Source of the DNA: Streptomyces sp. NBC_00440
GTDB taxonomy: Bacteria; Actinomycetota; Actinomycetes; Streptomycetales; Streptomycetaceae
DNA length: 64,000 bases
Assembly: GCF_036014215.1 (NCBI RefSeq)
Contig: NZ_CP107921.1
Span: 5,773,501 to 5,837,500 of the forward strand
Direction: 5' to 3'
Position numbers and translations under genes: made by a program. This document shows positions 25,836-33,700 of this stretch, piece by piece. Position 1 is the stretch's first letter, and each line of letters begins with the position of its first letter. The notes below the pieces were generated by a model, which searched no databases, was not told the origin of the DNA, and saw only the letters and a program-made list of their open reading frames with translations.

Positions 25836-27110
25836 TCAGGGAGCGGACAGTTCGGTGGCGGGTACGGGCGAGCCCTTGTGCGCGGGGAGCCTGAGGAACG
25901 CCGTGAGCAGGGCGCCGACGACGTAGCAGGCGCCGAACACCCACATCACGCCCTCCACGCCCAGCGGTGTCAGGCAGAGGCCGACCAGGGCGGGACCGGC
26001 CGCCGTGCCGAGGCCCGCCCCGAGGTTGAGCCCGGCCATGGCGGCGCCGGTACGCCGGGGGGCGATCTGCGGCATCAGAGCGGACATCGGGGAGAATCCG
26101 GCCAGGCAGGCGCAGAACGCGCTCCCGGTGATCAGGGACAGCCAGAAACTGTGGGTCGCGGTGGGTATGTAGTAGAAGGCCACGGTGGTGACGGCGCAGC
26201 CCACACAGCCCATCCACCGGAGCACGGTGGTGACTCCGTACTTGTCGCTCCAGTATCCGGCGAGCAGATTGCAGCCCAGATTCACCATGTACATCACGGA
26301 GTAGATGGTGAGCCAGTCGCCGAGCGGGAACCCGAGGGACTTGGTGAAGTAGACCGGCAGGAAGACCGGGAACCCGAACTGGGAGACACCGTTCACGACC
26401 CGGATCAGCCCCGCCGCGGCCACTTTCGGCTCCTGCCAGAGCACGGAGACGCCCTTGACCAGCCCGCGCAGCGGGTCCTCCTCCGGACGGGCGACCGGAC
26501 GGTCCCCGCCCGGGGCGTGCACGTTGAGTGCGATCACCGCACCGACGGCTATCACCAGCAGGGCCGACCACAGCGTCGGCAGCGGCCCGATCAGAGCGAT
26601 GCTCTCCTTGGCGATCAGCGGGCTCAGTGTGGAGAAACCGGCGATGTAGGCGAACCAGAACCAGCCCACGGCCACGCCCAGCTTCTCCGGCCGCGCCGTC
26701 CGCACGATCCACATGAGGAACCCGTAGGCGAACAGGGGATACCCGAACCCGCGCAACCCGTAGCAGACGAGCAGCATCACCCCGGAGTGCTCCGTGACCC
26801 CCAGGGTGATGAACAGGACGTGGAACACCACCCAGACGGCGACGCCCACCGCCATGAGACGGCGTGGTCCGAAGACGTCGGAGAGGGCGGCGGCCATCCA
26901 CGCGGAGACCCCTGCGGTCACCCCGTAGAGAGTGAACATCAGCGCGACCCGGTGGGCGGCGAAACCCTGGTCGTTCAGGAACGCGGAGAGATAGCCCTGT
27001 TCGACACCGTCCCCGATCATGAAGAACGCCAGAGCCAGATATCCCGCTGCCAGACTCCGCGGAATGCCGATCCTGTCGAGGATGTTGCTGTGTCCGTGTG
27101 CGTCCGGCAT
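25836..27110 (-). CDS. MFS transporter, RbtT/DalT/CsbX polyol-type
   Basis: A 424-residue permease with 12 predicted membrane segments. The N-terminus LDRIGIPRSLAAGYLALAFF and MIGDGVEQGYLSAFL closely resembles the ribitol/arabitol transporter group (RbtT/DalT/CsbX), which brings sugar alcohols and related compounds into the cell. The loop ALSDVFGPRRLMAVG is the MFS signature. It is the last gene of the minus-strand island starting at 31953, with a 175-bp GC-rich gap after the TenA-like gene. ATG 27110 has AGGTGGAG upstream. The substrate is probably a polyol or nucleoside-like molecule. Confidence 0.85.
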   Translation of the reverse strand: MPDAHGHSNILDRIGIPRSLAAGYLALAFFMIGDGVEQGYLSAFLNDQGFAAHRVALMFTLYGVTAGVSAWMAAALSDVFGPRRLMAVGVAVWVVFHVLFITLGVTEHSGVMLLVCYGLRGFGYPLFAYGFLMWIVRTARPEKLGVAVGWFWFAYIAGFSTLSPLIAKESIALIGPLPTLWSALLVIAVGAVIALNVHAPGGDRPVARPEEDPLRGLVKGVSVLWQEPKVAAAGLIRVVNGVSQFGFPVFLPVYFTKSLGFPLGDWLTIYSVMYMVNLGCNLLAGYWSDKYGVTTVLRWMGCVGCAVTTVAFYYIPTATHSFWLSLITGSAFCACLAGFSPMSALMPQIAPRRTGAAMAGLNLGAGLGTAAGPALVGLCLTPLGVEGVMWVFGACYVVGALLTAFLRLPAHKGSPVPATELSAP

Positions 27111-27285
27111 CGCTCCACCTTCCGTGTTTCTCCGAGCGATCAGTAGCGGTGGCTGTCGCCGGCCAGGACAGGTCGGCCAGTCAGGAATGTGCGTTCATGA
27201 GCGTCATGGCGCGGACGGGCCCGGCGGCCGTCCGGCCCGGGCTGCGCATGCGGCCCGGGTGCGCCGGATCGGGGTGCGCCGGGTC

Positions 27286-27978
27286 CTACTCGGCGTAGGC
27301 GGCCTCGTGAAAACCGATCTCGGCTTCGAGGACCCTTCCGAAGACCTTGACCAGGTCCTCCGCCGTCTCGGGGAGGATCTCCAGCGCGTCGATCTCGGCC
27401 TCCAGGAACCGCACTTGGGCGGTGAAGGGTTCGACCGTGTGCAGGTGGACCCAGTCCGCGATCTCACTGCGCGCCGACGGTGAGTGGTCGGCCGTGCGGC
27501 ACCAGTTCTCGTACAGCGACTCCGCCGCGTACATACACGTCACGATGGCCGGATAGCCGAGGGCGTCGGCGGCGTCCAGGACCTCCTCGGTGAGCACCGA
27601 TGCCTGCTCCTGCGCCCGCGGACCGACCTCCGGCACGCCTGTGGTCTCCAACGCCCGGGTGAAGTAGGCGTACTGGTCCGTCACCAGGGCGTGCAGCGTA
27701 CGGGCGTGCCCGGCCAGCGCGGCGGCGCCGGGCGCCTCGCGCACTGCCGCGCCCGCGAGGCGGGCCGCGGTGTCCACGAACTCCCGCTCGAACAGCAGGT
27801 ATCGGGCGAAGACGGCGTCGCTGACGGTGTCGTGGGTGACGTCGCGGACGAACCGCATGGTGAGCGCCCGGTTCCATGCGTCCGCGTTCCTCTCCTTGAG
27901 GGACGTACTGAGGGACGTGCTGAGGGGGCCGGACCGCGCCGACTGTGCGTCTGAATGTTCTGAATGTCGCGCTTGCAT
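27286..27978 (-). CDS. TenA/THI-4 family protein (thiaminase II-like fold)
   Basis: A 230-residue all-helical protein. TenA enzymes hydrolyse aminopyrimidines or thiamine fragments; others are redox or structural relatives. Family features: FARYLLFEREFVDTAARLAG (about 57-76), DQYAYFTRAL (about 101-110), VTCMYAAESLYENWC (147-160), where Cys148 is at the place of the TenA nucleophile, and a C-terminal helix with Glu220 (VLEAEIGFHEAAY). The first 35 residues are a Ser/Thr-rich extension. ATG 27978 has GGAGGT seven bases upstream. In an island with sugar kinases it may act on a C-N-linked sugar derivative rather than thiamine; no thiamine riboswitch was seen. Confidence 0.78.
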   Translation of the reverse strand: MQARHSEHSDAQSARSGPLSTSLSTSLKERNADAWNRALTMRFVRDVTHDTVSDAVFARYLLFEREFVDTAARLAGAAVREAPGAAALAGHARTLHALVTDQYAYFTRALETTGVPEVGPRAQEQASVLTEEVLDAADALGYPAIVTCMYAAESLYENWCRTADHSPSARSEIADWVHLHTVEPFTAQVRFLEAEIDALEILPETAEDLVKVFGRVLEAEIGFHEAAYAE

Positions 27979-28238
27979 GGGGCGTACCTCCGCTGTCGCA
28001 ACCGGGCGCCGCCGGTGAGTGGGTGGATTCCGGCGGGCCCGGAGACAGGGCAGCGGCCGCGCCGGCGCGCGCTCCTGGCCGGGACCGACACGGCCGGAAC
28101 GGAAAAACACGGCTGCCTGCGAAATCCCGCGTGCTGTGCCGCTTCCGGCGGCTGCGGTGCGGTCGCCGGCGCCTGGCTGGTGGGCCCGGCCCACAGGCGC
28201 GGGGCGCCCGGTGGCTCCGGACGGACCACCAGCCGTTC

Positions 28239-28260
28239 AATGGCCGATTAAATGGCCGAT
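28239..28260. repeat. Direct repeat after the BtpA gene
   Basis: AATGGCCGAT occurs twice (28239-28248 and 28251-28260), 12 bp apart, at the start of the 293-bp gap between the BtpA and TenA-like genes. It could be a regulator site for a second promoter serving the TenA-like and MFS genes. The rest of the gap (27979-28238) is GC-rich, with no gene and no clear riboswitch. Confidence 0.35.
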
Positions 28261-28271
28261 CGTGGTGCCCG

Positions 28272-29156
28272 TCAGGGCAGTTGGTAGCCCGCCTTCTCGG
28301 CGTGCCGGGTGAAGGCCCTGACCTTCGTCCTGTCGACCCGGCCCCACCAGCGGCCGTTCTCCTTCAACGACGAGGCCACGATGGCGCCGTGGCACAGCGA
28401 CAGCAGCCGTTCCGCGTTGTCCTCGTTCATTCCCGAACCGATGATCACCGGCAGCCGGGTGGCGTCCATGATGCCCCGGACCTCGCTCTCGGCGGCCTCG
28501 TCACCGGTGCGTCCGCCGGTCGCGATGAGCACGTCCGCGTCGAAGAACTCGGCGTCCTCCGTCTGCTCCGCCAGGGACCGGTCGGCGATGATGGAGTGCG
28601 AACCGTGTTTGACGTGGACGTCCGCGAACACCTTGAGCTGTTCGGCCCTGAGCGTCGCCCGGTAGCGCGTCGCCGAAGGGGCCAGTCCTTCCATGAAGCC
28701 CTCGTTGGCCACATAGGCGTTCGCCCACTGGTTGACGCGTACGAAAGCCGACTGGGCGGCCTGGGCGGTGGCTATCGAGCAGTGCGCCCCGTTCGCCAGG
28801 ACGTTCACACCGACCGGCAGGCCCACCTTCTCGCGTACGTGGTCGCTGATCACCGCCAGGTTCGCCGCTGTCTCGAAGCCCTGGTCCTCCGGCTTGGGGA
28901 AGGGCAGGTCCCAGGCGTTCTCCACGATCAGTCCGTGCACCCCGCCCTGCTGGTACGCCGTCGCTTCCTCCACGGCGAACCGGATCACGTCCGCGAGCGG
29001 CTCGCCGCGGTAGTGGGGACTGCCGGGGAGCGGGGGGCAGTGCACGACACCGATGACCACGCGGTCGGTGCCGAAGATCGAGCCCAGAGCCGACTCCTTC
29101 GGCGGGAAGACACCGAGCGCTCGCTCGTCTGCGGTGCTGTCAACCGGGTTGTTCAT
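28272..29156 (-). CDS. BtpA/SgcQ family TIM-barrel protein
   Basis: A 294-residue protein. The family hallmarks are clear: VVIGVVHCPPLPGSPHYRGE (residues 33-52), GGVHGLIVENAWDLPFPKPE (71-90), GVNVLANGAHCSIATAQAA and a phosphate-binding-like end (VIIGSGMNEDN). BtpA was named for photosystem I assembly in cyanobacteria and SgcQ for an E. coli sugar operon. Both are predicted phosphosugar-binding barrels without an established reaction. ATG 29156 has AAAGGA. It lies in one operon with PfkB kinase genes, which favours a role in phosphosugar or nucleoside-phosphate breakdown (inference). Confidence 0.88.
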   Translation of the reverse strand: MNNPVDSTADERALGVFPPKESALGSIFGTDRVVIGVVHCPPLPGSPHYRGEPLADVIRFAVEEATAYQQGGVHGLIVENAWDLPFPKPEDQGFETAANLAVISDHVREKVGLPVGVNVLANGAHCSIATAQAAQSAFVRVNQWANAYVANEGFMEGLAPSATRYRATLRAEQLKVFADVHVKHGSHSIIADRSLAEQTEDAEFFDADVLIATGGRTGDEAAESEVRGIMDATRLPVIIGSGMNEDNAERLLSLCHGAIVASSLKENGRWWGRVDRTKVRAFTRHAEKAGYQLP

Positions 29157-29169
29157 GGGGTCCTTTCAG

Positions 29170-29199
29170 TTGAGTCAGGCGAAATTGAGTCAGGTGAAG
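29170..29199. repeat. 15-bp tandem repeat across a stop codon
   Basis: TTGAGTCAGGCGAAA (29170-29184) is followed by TTGAGTCAGGTGAAG (29185-29199). The repeat duplicates the stop codon of the 29190 gene on the minus strand, leaving TGACTCAA twice between it and the BtpA gene. Confidence 0.6.
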
Positions 29200-29504
29200 G
29201 GGGCGTCGGCCGGATCGGCCTGCCCCACCTGGTTGGAGAACTCAAAACAGGTGGTGTATCCGGCGGTGACCAGGCGGGACCAGTGGTCGAAGGCCTGCTC
29301 GGCGGTGGGGAAGAACCAGATCTCCACCTGGGAGTAGTCGCTCTGTCCACGGACGTGGAAGCGTCCGCCGCCTCTCCCGCCCAGCCGTTCCGACGCGTCG
29401 CGCTGTTCCTGGAACGCCTGCTCGTACCGCTCCCGGGCCGCGGGTTCGAGGTCGAACCACGCGGTGCGGGGCAGGGAGTGGTGCAGCCAGACGACGTCGT
29501 TCAT
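29190..29504 (-). CDS. Small single-domain protein, predicted alpha/beta barrel, unknown function
   Basis: A 104-residue protein. Its pattern is VVWLHHSLPRTAWFDLEPA, ERYEQAFQEQ, GRFHVRGQSDYSQVEIWFF then PTAEQAFDHWSRLV. It aligns by eye with the second half of the neighbour at 29506 (W, E-R-x-x-Y, GR-F/Y, then V-x-x-W/F-x-x-P-T/S). This alternation of strand and helix fits the dimeric ferredoxin-like fold. It starts one base after the upstream stop (TGACATGA) with GGAGGAAG, so it is in one operon. No catalytic residues are recognised. Confidence 0.75.
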   Translation of the reverse strand: MNDVVWLHHSLPRTAWFDLEPAARERYEQAFQEQRDASERLGGRGGGRFHVRGQSDYSQVEIWFFPTAEQAFDHWSRLVTAGYTTCFEFSNQVGQADPADAPFT

Positions 29505-29505
29505 G

Positions 29506-30234
29506 TCACTTCCTCCGGAAGGCGTCGTCGAGCCTTGTCCGACGACCGATGTAGTGGCGGGACGTGGTGAACTTGAAGTCCGCCACCCGGGTGTGTTCGC
29601 GCATCGCCGCCTGCACCATGGCCACGCTCGGCACCCGCCAGACCCCGACGTGGTCCCACTGGCTCGCGCTGTCGAGTCGGTACCGGCCGGCGATGGCGGC
29701 GCCGTTGCGTACGTCGGACGAGAAGGCGTCGTCGCACTCCAGGTCGTACGCGCGCCGCTCCTCCGCGGTGGCGGCCTGCCAGGCGCTGTTCCACTTCCAG
29801 AGTGCGAAGAAGCCCCAGCCGTCCTCCTCGCCCCGGGACGCGGGGCCGACCACGGGCAGGAACTCCTTCGGCCCGATGAGCCATTCGGTCCGCAGCAGAC
29901 GCGCCCACCCCGCCTGTTCGAGCGCGAGCGTCCCGTCGAGGGCGTCCGACGCGGTGGGGGCCTCGAACATGCCGACGAAATCGACGTCATGGGAGAACCC
30001 CGTGTCGTACACGGTGGGTGTGTCCTCCGACCGGCGGCCGCCCCCGGCGAGAATGCCGTCGACCGAGAGCAACCAGCCCTGCGCCCGGAGCACTTCGAGT
30101 TGCTCGGCGACCGCCCGTGCGGACCGGCCCGCGTCCCCGGGACCCGGTGTACGCCGACGGGCCAGGAACAGTACGGCGCACCGTTGCCCGGGGGCTGCTT
30201 CGAAGACCTCCGTCTCCTCACTCAGCAGAGTCAT
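29506..30234 (-). CDS. Two-domain relative of the 29190 protein, unknown function
   Basis: A 242-residue protein that appears to hold two copies of the same small domain. The first has DVDFVGMFEAPTASDALDG (about 80-98). The second has ALWKWNSAWQAATAEERRAY and ASQWDHVGVWRVPSVAMVQ (about 145-215). Both match the single-domain neighbour. Tryptophan and aromatic residues are abundant. The start codon overlaps the PfkB gene end by 17 bp and has GAGGAGG upstream. A two-domain protein plus a one-domain protein could form a mixed barrel assembly. The function is unknown. Confidence 0.75.
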   Translation of the reverse strand: MTLLSEETEVFEAAPGQRCAVLFLARRRTPGPGDAGRSARAVAEQLEVLRAQGWLLSVDGILAGGGRRSEDTPTVYDTGFSHDVDFVGMFEAPTASDALDGTLALEQAGWARLLRTEWLIGPKEFLPVVGPASRGEEDGWGFFALWKWNSAWQAATAEERRAYDLECDDAFSSDVRNGAAIAGRYRLDSASQWDHVGVWRVPSVAMVQAAMREHTRVADFKFTTSRHYIGRRTRLDDAFRRK

Positions 30235-31204
30235 GCGAACCTCCTCGGAATGACGGCGTGACCGGTGCGTTGAGTGGTGTCGCGTTGCCGGAAGCGGCAG
30301 GTGCGCCGGTGGCCCGTCGCAGCCGCGTCACCTCGGCCCTCGTGGCGTAGGACGGGTGGCCGCCCAGCCCCGAGCAGCTGCGGGAGGCCGCCGTCACCGC
30401 ATAGCGCAGCGATTCGAGCGGGTCACCGGTGTCGAGCATCATGCCGACGAACGACCCGGCCAGGCAATCGCCCGCTCCTGTCGTGTCCGCCACCGGGGCG
30501 GTGTCGCGTACGACCGGAACGGTGACCTCCGCACAGCCCGGCGCGCACCAGCGCGCCCCGTGCGAGCCCTCGGTGAACACCACGGAGCGGGCGCCCAGTT
30601 CGAAGAGGGTCCGGACCGCCGCGGGACCGATGGCACGCGCGGCATGAGCGTTGCAGAACACCGTGGCGGCGCCGTCGATGTGGTCGGCGAGCGTCTCGAT
30701 CCCTTCCGGGAACGTCGCCGGCTCCAGGTCGACGGACCAGGGAACCCCGCTCTCCGCACACCGGGATATGACGGTCCGCGCGGCCTCCGGGTCGTAGACG
30801 GCCGTGTGCAGCCACCCGGTGTGCGCGAGAGAGAGCTGCCGGCAGACGGCTTCGGACGGGTACATCCGCGCACCCGGTACGAGAATGAGGTGCTTCTCGC
30901 CGTCCTCGGCGATCGTGATGACGGCCCGGCTGGAAGCGCCGGCCGACACCTCGGGCCGGAAGTCGAGGCCGAGGCTCTCCGCCTGCGCGGCGCACTCGCG
31001 GCCCGCCACGTCCGTTCCCACGGAGCTCACCAGTCTGGTCGGCGTTCCGGTGAGGGAGCACGCGACGGCCGCGTTGGTCACCACACCTCCCACCGAGTCG
31101 GTGAGGTGGTCGCTCACCACTTTCTCGTCGGCGGCGGGGAGGGAGCCCACGCGAATCGTGGTGTCGAACACCGTGTCCCCGACGAAGACCGCTGTCTTTT
31201 TCAT
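30218..31204 (-). CDS. PfkB-family carbohydrate kinase
   Basis: A 328-residue sugar/nucleoside kinase of the ribokinase superfamily. Substrate-side motif SVGGVVTNAAVACSLTG is at residues 37-53. The C-terminal ATP-site signature DTTGAGDCLAGSF is at 240-252, with catalytic base Asp246. It overlaps the GntR gene stop by ATGA and the next gene by 17 bp, so it is tightly within the operon. The substrate could be a pentose, polyol or nucleoside. A second, different PfkB kinase (32174) is divergent across the regulator's promoter. Confidence 0.9.
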   Translation of the reverse strand: MKKTAVFVGDTVFDTTIRVGSLPAADEKVVSDHLTDSVGGVVTNAAVACSLTGTPTRLVSSVGTDVAGRECAAQAESLGLDFRPEVSAGASSRAVITIAEDGEKHLILVPGARMYPSEAVCRQLSLAHTGWLHTAVYDPEAARTVISRCAESGVPWSVDLEPATFPEGIETLADHIDGAATVFCNAHAARAIGPAAVRTLFELGARSVVFTEGSHGARWCAPGCAEVTVPVVRDTAPVADTTGAGDCLAGSFVGMMLDTGDPLESLRYAVTAASRSCSGLGGHPSYATRAEVTRLRRATGAPAASGNATPLNAPVTPSFRGGSHDSAE

Positions 31205-31953
31205 GGGCGGGTGAGCTCGATCCGGAAGCGGTACCTGTCGGCCCGGTAGGTGATCACCACGTACTCCAGGGGGAGGGCGGCCGTCGAGAGCGAGCGGCGG
31301 CGGGCGATGAGGATCGGAGCGCCCTTGGTGACGGCCAGCCGCTGCGCCAACTGCGCGTCGGCGACTCCTCCTTCGATGTACTCCTCGCCCGAGCCGATCC
31401 GCGTACCGGTGGTGCGCTCGATCCACTCGTACAGCGAGGAGTTACGCAGCGCCGCTTCGGGCGGTGCGTCGGCCGGGGGGACGATCCGGGGTGACAGCCA
31501 CGACAGGCTGGACGCGATCGGTTCACCGTCGGCGAGCAGCACCCGGTCCACGCAGACCGCCTCGTCGCCCTCGCACAGCCCCAGTTCCTTGGCGACCTGT
31601 GCCGGAACCGGCAGCACGGTGACGGAGACCAGCCGGTAGCCCGGCGCCAGGCCGCGGGCCCGCATGTCGTCCGAGAACGAGGCCAGCAGGTTGAGCGGCT
31701 GCTCGACCTTGGGCGGGAGCACGATCGTGCCCTTTCCCGACCGGCGGCTGACCAACTGGTCGCCCTCCAGCTCGTTCAGGGCGCTGCGGGCGGTGGTCCG
31801 GCTGATGCCGAAGCGCCGCGTGAGCAGAGTCTCGGACGGCAGCGCGTCGCCGGCCGTGAACTCGCCGTCGGAGATGGCCGATCGCAGACGCTCGGCGATC
31901 TGATGCCACTTCGGTACGGGGCCGTCCAGCAAGTCTTCGTCATCCCAAGCCAT
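31201..31953 (-). CDS. GntR/HutC-family transcriptional regulator
   Basis: A 250-residue regulator. The N-terminal winged helix (about 12-80) has LRSAISDGEFTAGDALPSE, then FGISRTTARSALNELEGDQL and SRRSGKGTIV. The C-terminal UTRA effector domain (about 95-245) has LAPGYRLVSV, VDRVLLADGEPIASSLSWL and YVVITYRADRYRFRIELTR. Such domains usually bind sugar phosphates or related metabolites. It is first in the island's minus-strand operon. A perfect 14-bp palindrome lies 15 bp before its start. It probably controls both divergent transcripts. Confidence 0.92.
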   Translation of the reverse strand: MAWDDEDLLDGPVPKWHQIAERLRSAISDGEFTAGDALPSETLLTRRFGISRTTARSALNELEGDQLVSRRSGKGTIVLPPKVEQPLNLLASFSDDMRARGLAPGYRLVSVTVLPVPAQVAKELGLCEGDEAVCVDRVLLADGEPIASSLSWLSPRIVPPADAPPEAALRNSSLYEWIERTTGTRIGSGEEYIEGGVADAQLAQRLAVTKGAPILIARRRSLSTAALPLEYVVITYRADRYRFRIELTRP

Positions 31954-31967
31954 GCCGAAATTATGCG

Positions 31968-31981
31968 AACGTCATGACGTT
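31968..31981. promoter_or_regulatory. Perfect palindrome, likely GntR operator
   Basis: AACGTCATGACGTT is a perfect 14-bp palindrome 15 bp upstream of the GntR start and about 190 bp from the divergent kinase start. HutC-type GntR proteins commonly bind such sites. The rest of the 31954-32173 gap is ordinary. Confidence 0.65.
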
Positions 31982-32173
31982 TGGTCAACGGGTCAGCTTG
32001 GAAAACTTCGCCTGTCCGGGCTTTGCGTGTCCGGCTTTGCCCGTCCGGGCGACGACTCGGTGACGCCGGGCTCTCGCGCGTAAAGGGGACTTGGCCTGGT
32101 CGCAGCGGCCCGGTCACGGCGGCCCGGTCACGGCGGACTGACAGTTCCACGGCGAATGAGGTGCTCTTCTTTC

Positions 32174-33055
32174 ATGATCGTCTTCTGCGGGTACGGCAAC
32201 AGCGACCTGACGGTGAACGTTCCCGCCCTCCCGGGGCCCGGAAGCCGCGTACAGGCGCTCGGCATCCGGCGCCATGACGGTGGGATGGGCGCGAACGCGG
32301 CGACGGCCGCGGCGCGGATGGGGGCCGACGCCAGGTTCGCCGGCGTGGTGGGGCCGGATCTGCTGAGCACCGCCTTCCTCGACGGGCTCGGCGCTCAGGG
32401 CGTGGACGTGGCGTGGACCTCGCGCCGGGGTCACCTCACCACCGCGGTCATCCTCGTCACTCCGGACGGGGAGCGCTCCGTGATCAGCCAGGACGACGAC
32501 GTGACCGAGGAGCATGTGGCGGAGGTGGTGCGGTCGCTCTCCCGGGCCGGGGGCGGGTGGCTCTATCTCGACGGCTACCGGTTCCCCTGGGCCGCCCCGC
32601 TGCTGGCCGGTGCTCCGTCCCTGCGCACGGTCGTCGACATGGACGGCTGCGAGTCGGCCGAGGCAGCGGAGGCGGCCCTGTCGGTGGCCGAGCACGCGAT
32701 CATCGGCCGTACGCAGGCGGAGCGGCTGATCGGCCAGGGCGCCGGCGCGGCCGCGGTGTCGCACCGTACGCATCTGCTGGTCACCGATGGCGCTCACGGG
32801 TGGCGGCTGCACACGCCGGCCGGTGACACCCTGGCCGGAGCGGCCATCGATGTACGGGTCCAGGACGCCACCGGGGCAGGTGACTGCTTCGTGGGCTGTT
32901 ACCTCGCCGAACTGGAACGCGGGGCGGAACCGGTCGACGCGGCACGCTTTGCCGCCGTCGGGGCGGGTCTGTCCTGCACGGCGCCCGGCGCCAGGGCGGG
33001 CCTGCCCGACCGGGCCGCGGTCGCCGGGTATCTCGCCGGTGGCGGGACGCCGTAG
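32174..33055 (+). CDS. PfkB-family carbohydrate kinase
   Basis: A 293-residue ribokinase-superfamily kinase. The N-terminal part has FCGYGNSDLTVNVPALPGPG and the conserved GGMGANAATAAARMGA (about 37-52). The ATP-site signature DATGAGDCFVGCY is at 231-243, with catalytic Asp237. ATG 32174 is preferred because GAGGTG lies ten bases upstream; ATG 32156 would add six residues but has no ribosome site. It is divergent from the GntR operon and convergent with the MarR gene (9-bp gap). It differs from the other PfkB enzyme, so the pathway may have two phosphorylation steps. Confidence 0.88.
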   Translation: MIVFCGYGNSDLTVNVPALPGPGSRVQALGIRRHDGGMGANAATAAARMGADARFAGVVGPDLLSTAFLDGLGAQGVDVAWTSRRGHLTTAVILVTPDGERSVISQDDDVTEEHVAEVVRSLSRAGGGWLYLDGYRFPWAAPLLAGAPSLRTVVDMDGCESAEAAEAALSVAEHAIIGRTQAERLIGQGAGAAAVSHRTHLLVTDGAHGWRLHTPAGDTLAGAAIDVRVQDATGAGDCFVGCYLAELERGAEPVDAARFAAVGAGLSCTAPGARAGLPDRAAVAGYLAGGGTP

Positions 33056-33064
33056 GGCGGGGCC

Positions 33065-33538
33065 CTACCCCTTGCGCAGCCCCCGCAGCTGATCGGCGAC
33101 CGGCGTCAGTGACTCGCGCAGTCCGGCCAGTGCCTCGGGCGTCAGCATGTCGATGAAGTGTCTGCGCACCGAGGCCACATGGTGCGGTGCGACCTTCTGC
33201 ATGGTCTCGCCGCCGAGGTCGGTGAGGACGGCGAACAGGCCACGCCGGTCCGACTCGCAGTTCTCCCTGCGGACCAGGCCGGCCTTCTCCATCCGGGTGA
33301 TCTGGTGCGACAGGCGGCTCTTCGACTGAAGGGTGGCGGCGGCGAGATCGCTCATCCGCATCCGCCGGTCGTCGGCCTCGGAGAGATTGACCAGGATCTC
33401 GTAGTCGTTCATCGTCAGGCCGAACGGCTGGAGGTCCTTCTCCATCTGGTACGTCAGCAGCCTGTTCACGTCCAGGTAGGTGCGCCAGGAGCACTGCTCG
33501 GCATCGTTCAGCCAGCGGGTGGCCGTCTCGGTCTCCAT
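33065..33538 (-). CDS. absC: MarR-family regulator, AbsC-like
   Basis: A 157-residue winged-helix regulator. Core: LQPFGLTMNDYEILVNLSEA, MRMSDLAAATLQSKSRLSHQ, ITRMEKAGLVRRENCESDRR, GLFAVLTDLGGETM. Sequence and position (after the two-component pair, before the AIM24 genes) match what I recall of S. coelicolor SCO5405 AbsC, a regulator of antibiotic production and zinc homeostasis. The symbol rests on memory of that protein, not on a search. Upstream DNA at 33539-33580 is AT-rich with GTTG/CAAC half-sites (33562-33578 approximately) that may be its own operator. Confidence 0.75.
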   Translation of the reverse strand: METETATRWLNDAEQCSWRTYLDVNRLLTYQMEKDLQPFGLTMNDYEILVNLSEADDRRMRMSDLAAATLQSKSRLSHQITRMEKAGLVRRENCESDRRGLFAVLTDLGGETMQKVAPHHVASVRRHFIDMLTPEALAGLRESLTPVADQLRGLRKG

Positions 33539-33700
33539 AATGAGAATTCTACCTAAGAAGTTGAATATTGGACAACATGGGGGGTTGCACTCCCCGGCGC
33601 GCGCCAGTGCGCCACCTTGATCCCGATCGTGGCGGCGATCCCGATCCGGTGCATATGCCGGGGGTTCAGATGTTCGACGTTACACTCCGCAGGCTATCGC

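Noticed and set aside
27979..28271. Thiamine pyrophosphate riboswitch before the TenA-like gene
   Set aside because: I looked for the conserved CUGAGA and ACCUGAU-type elements and found none; the gap is only GC-rich with a direct repeat.
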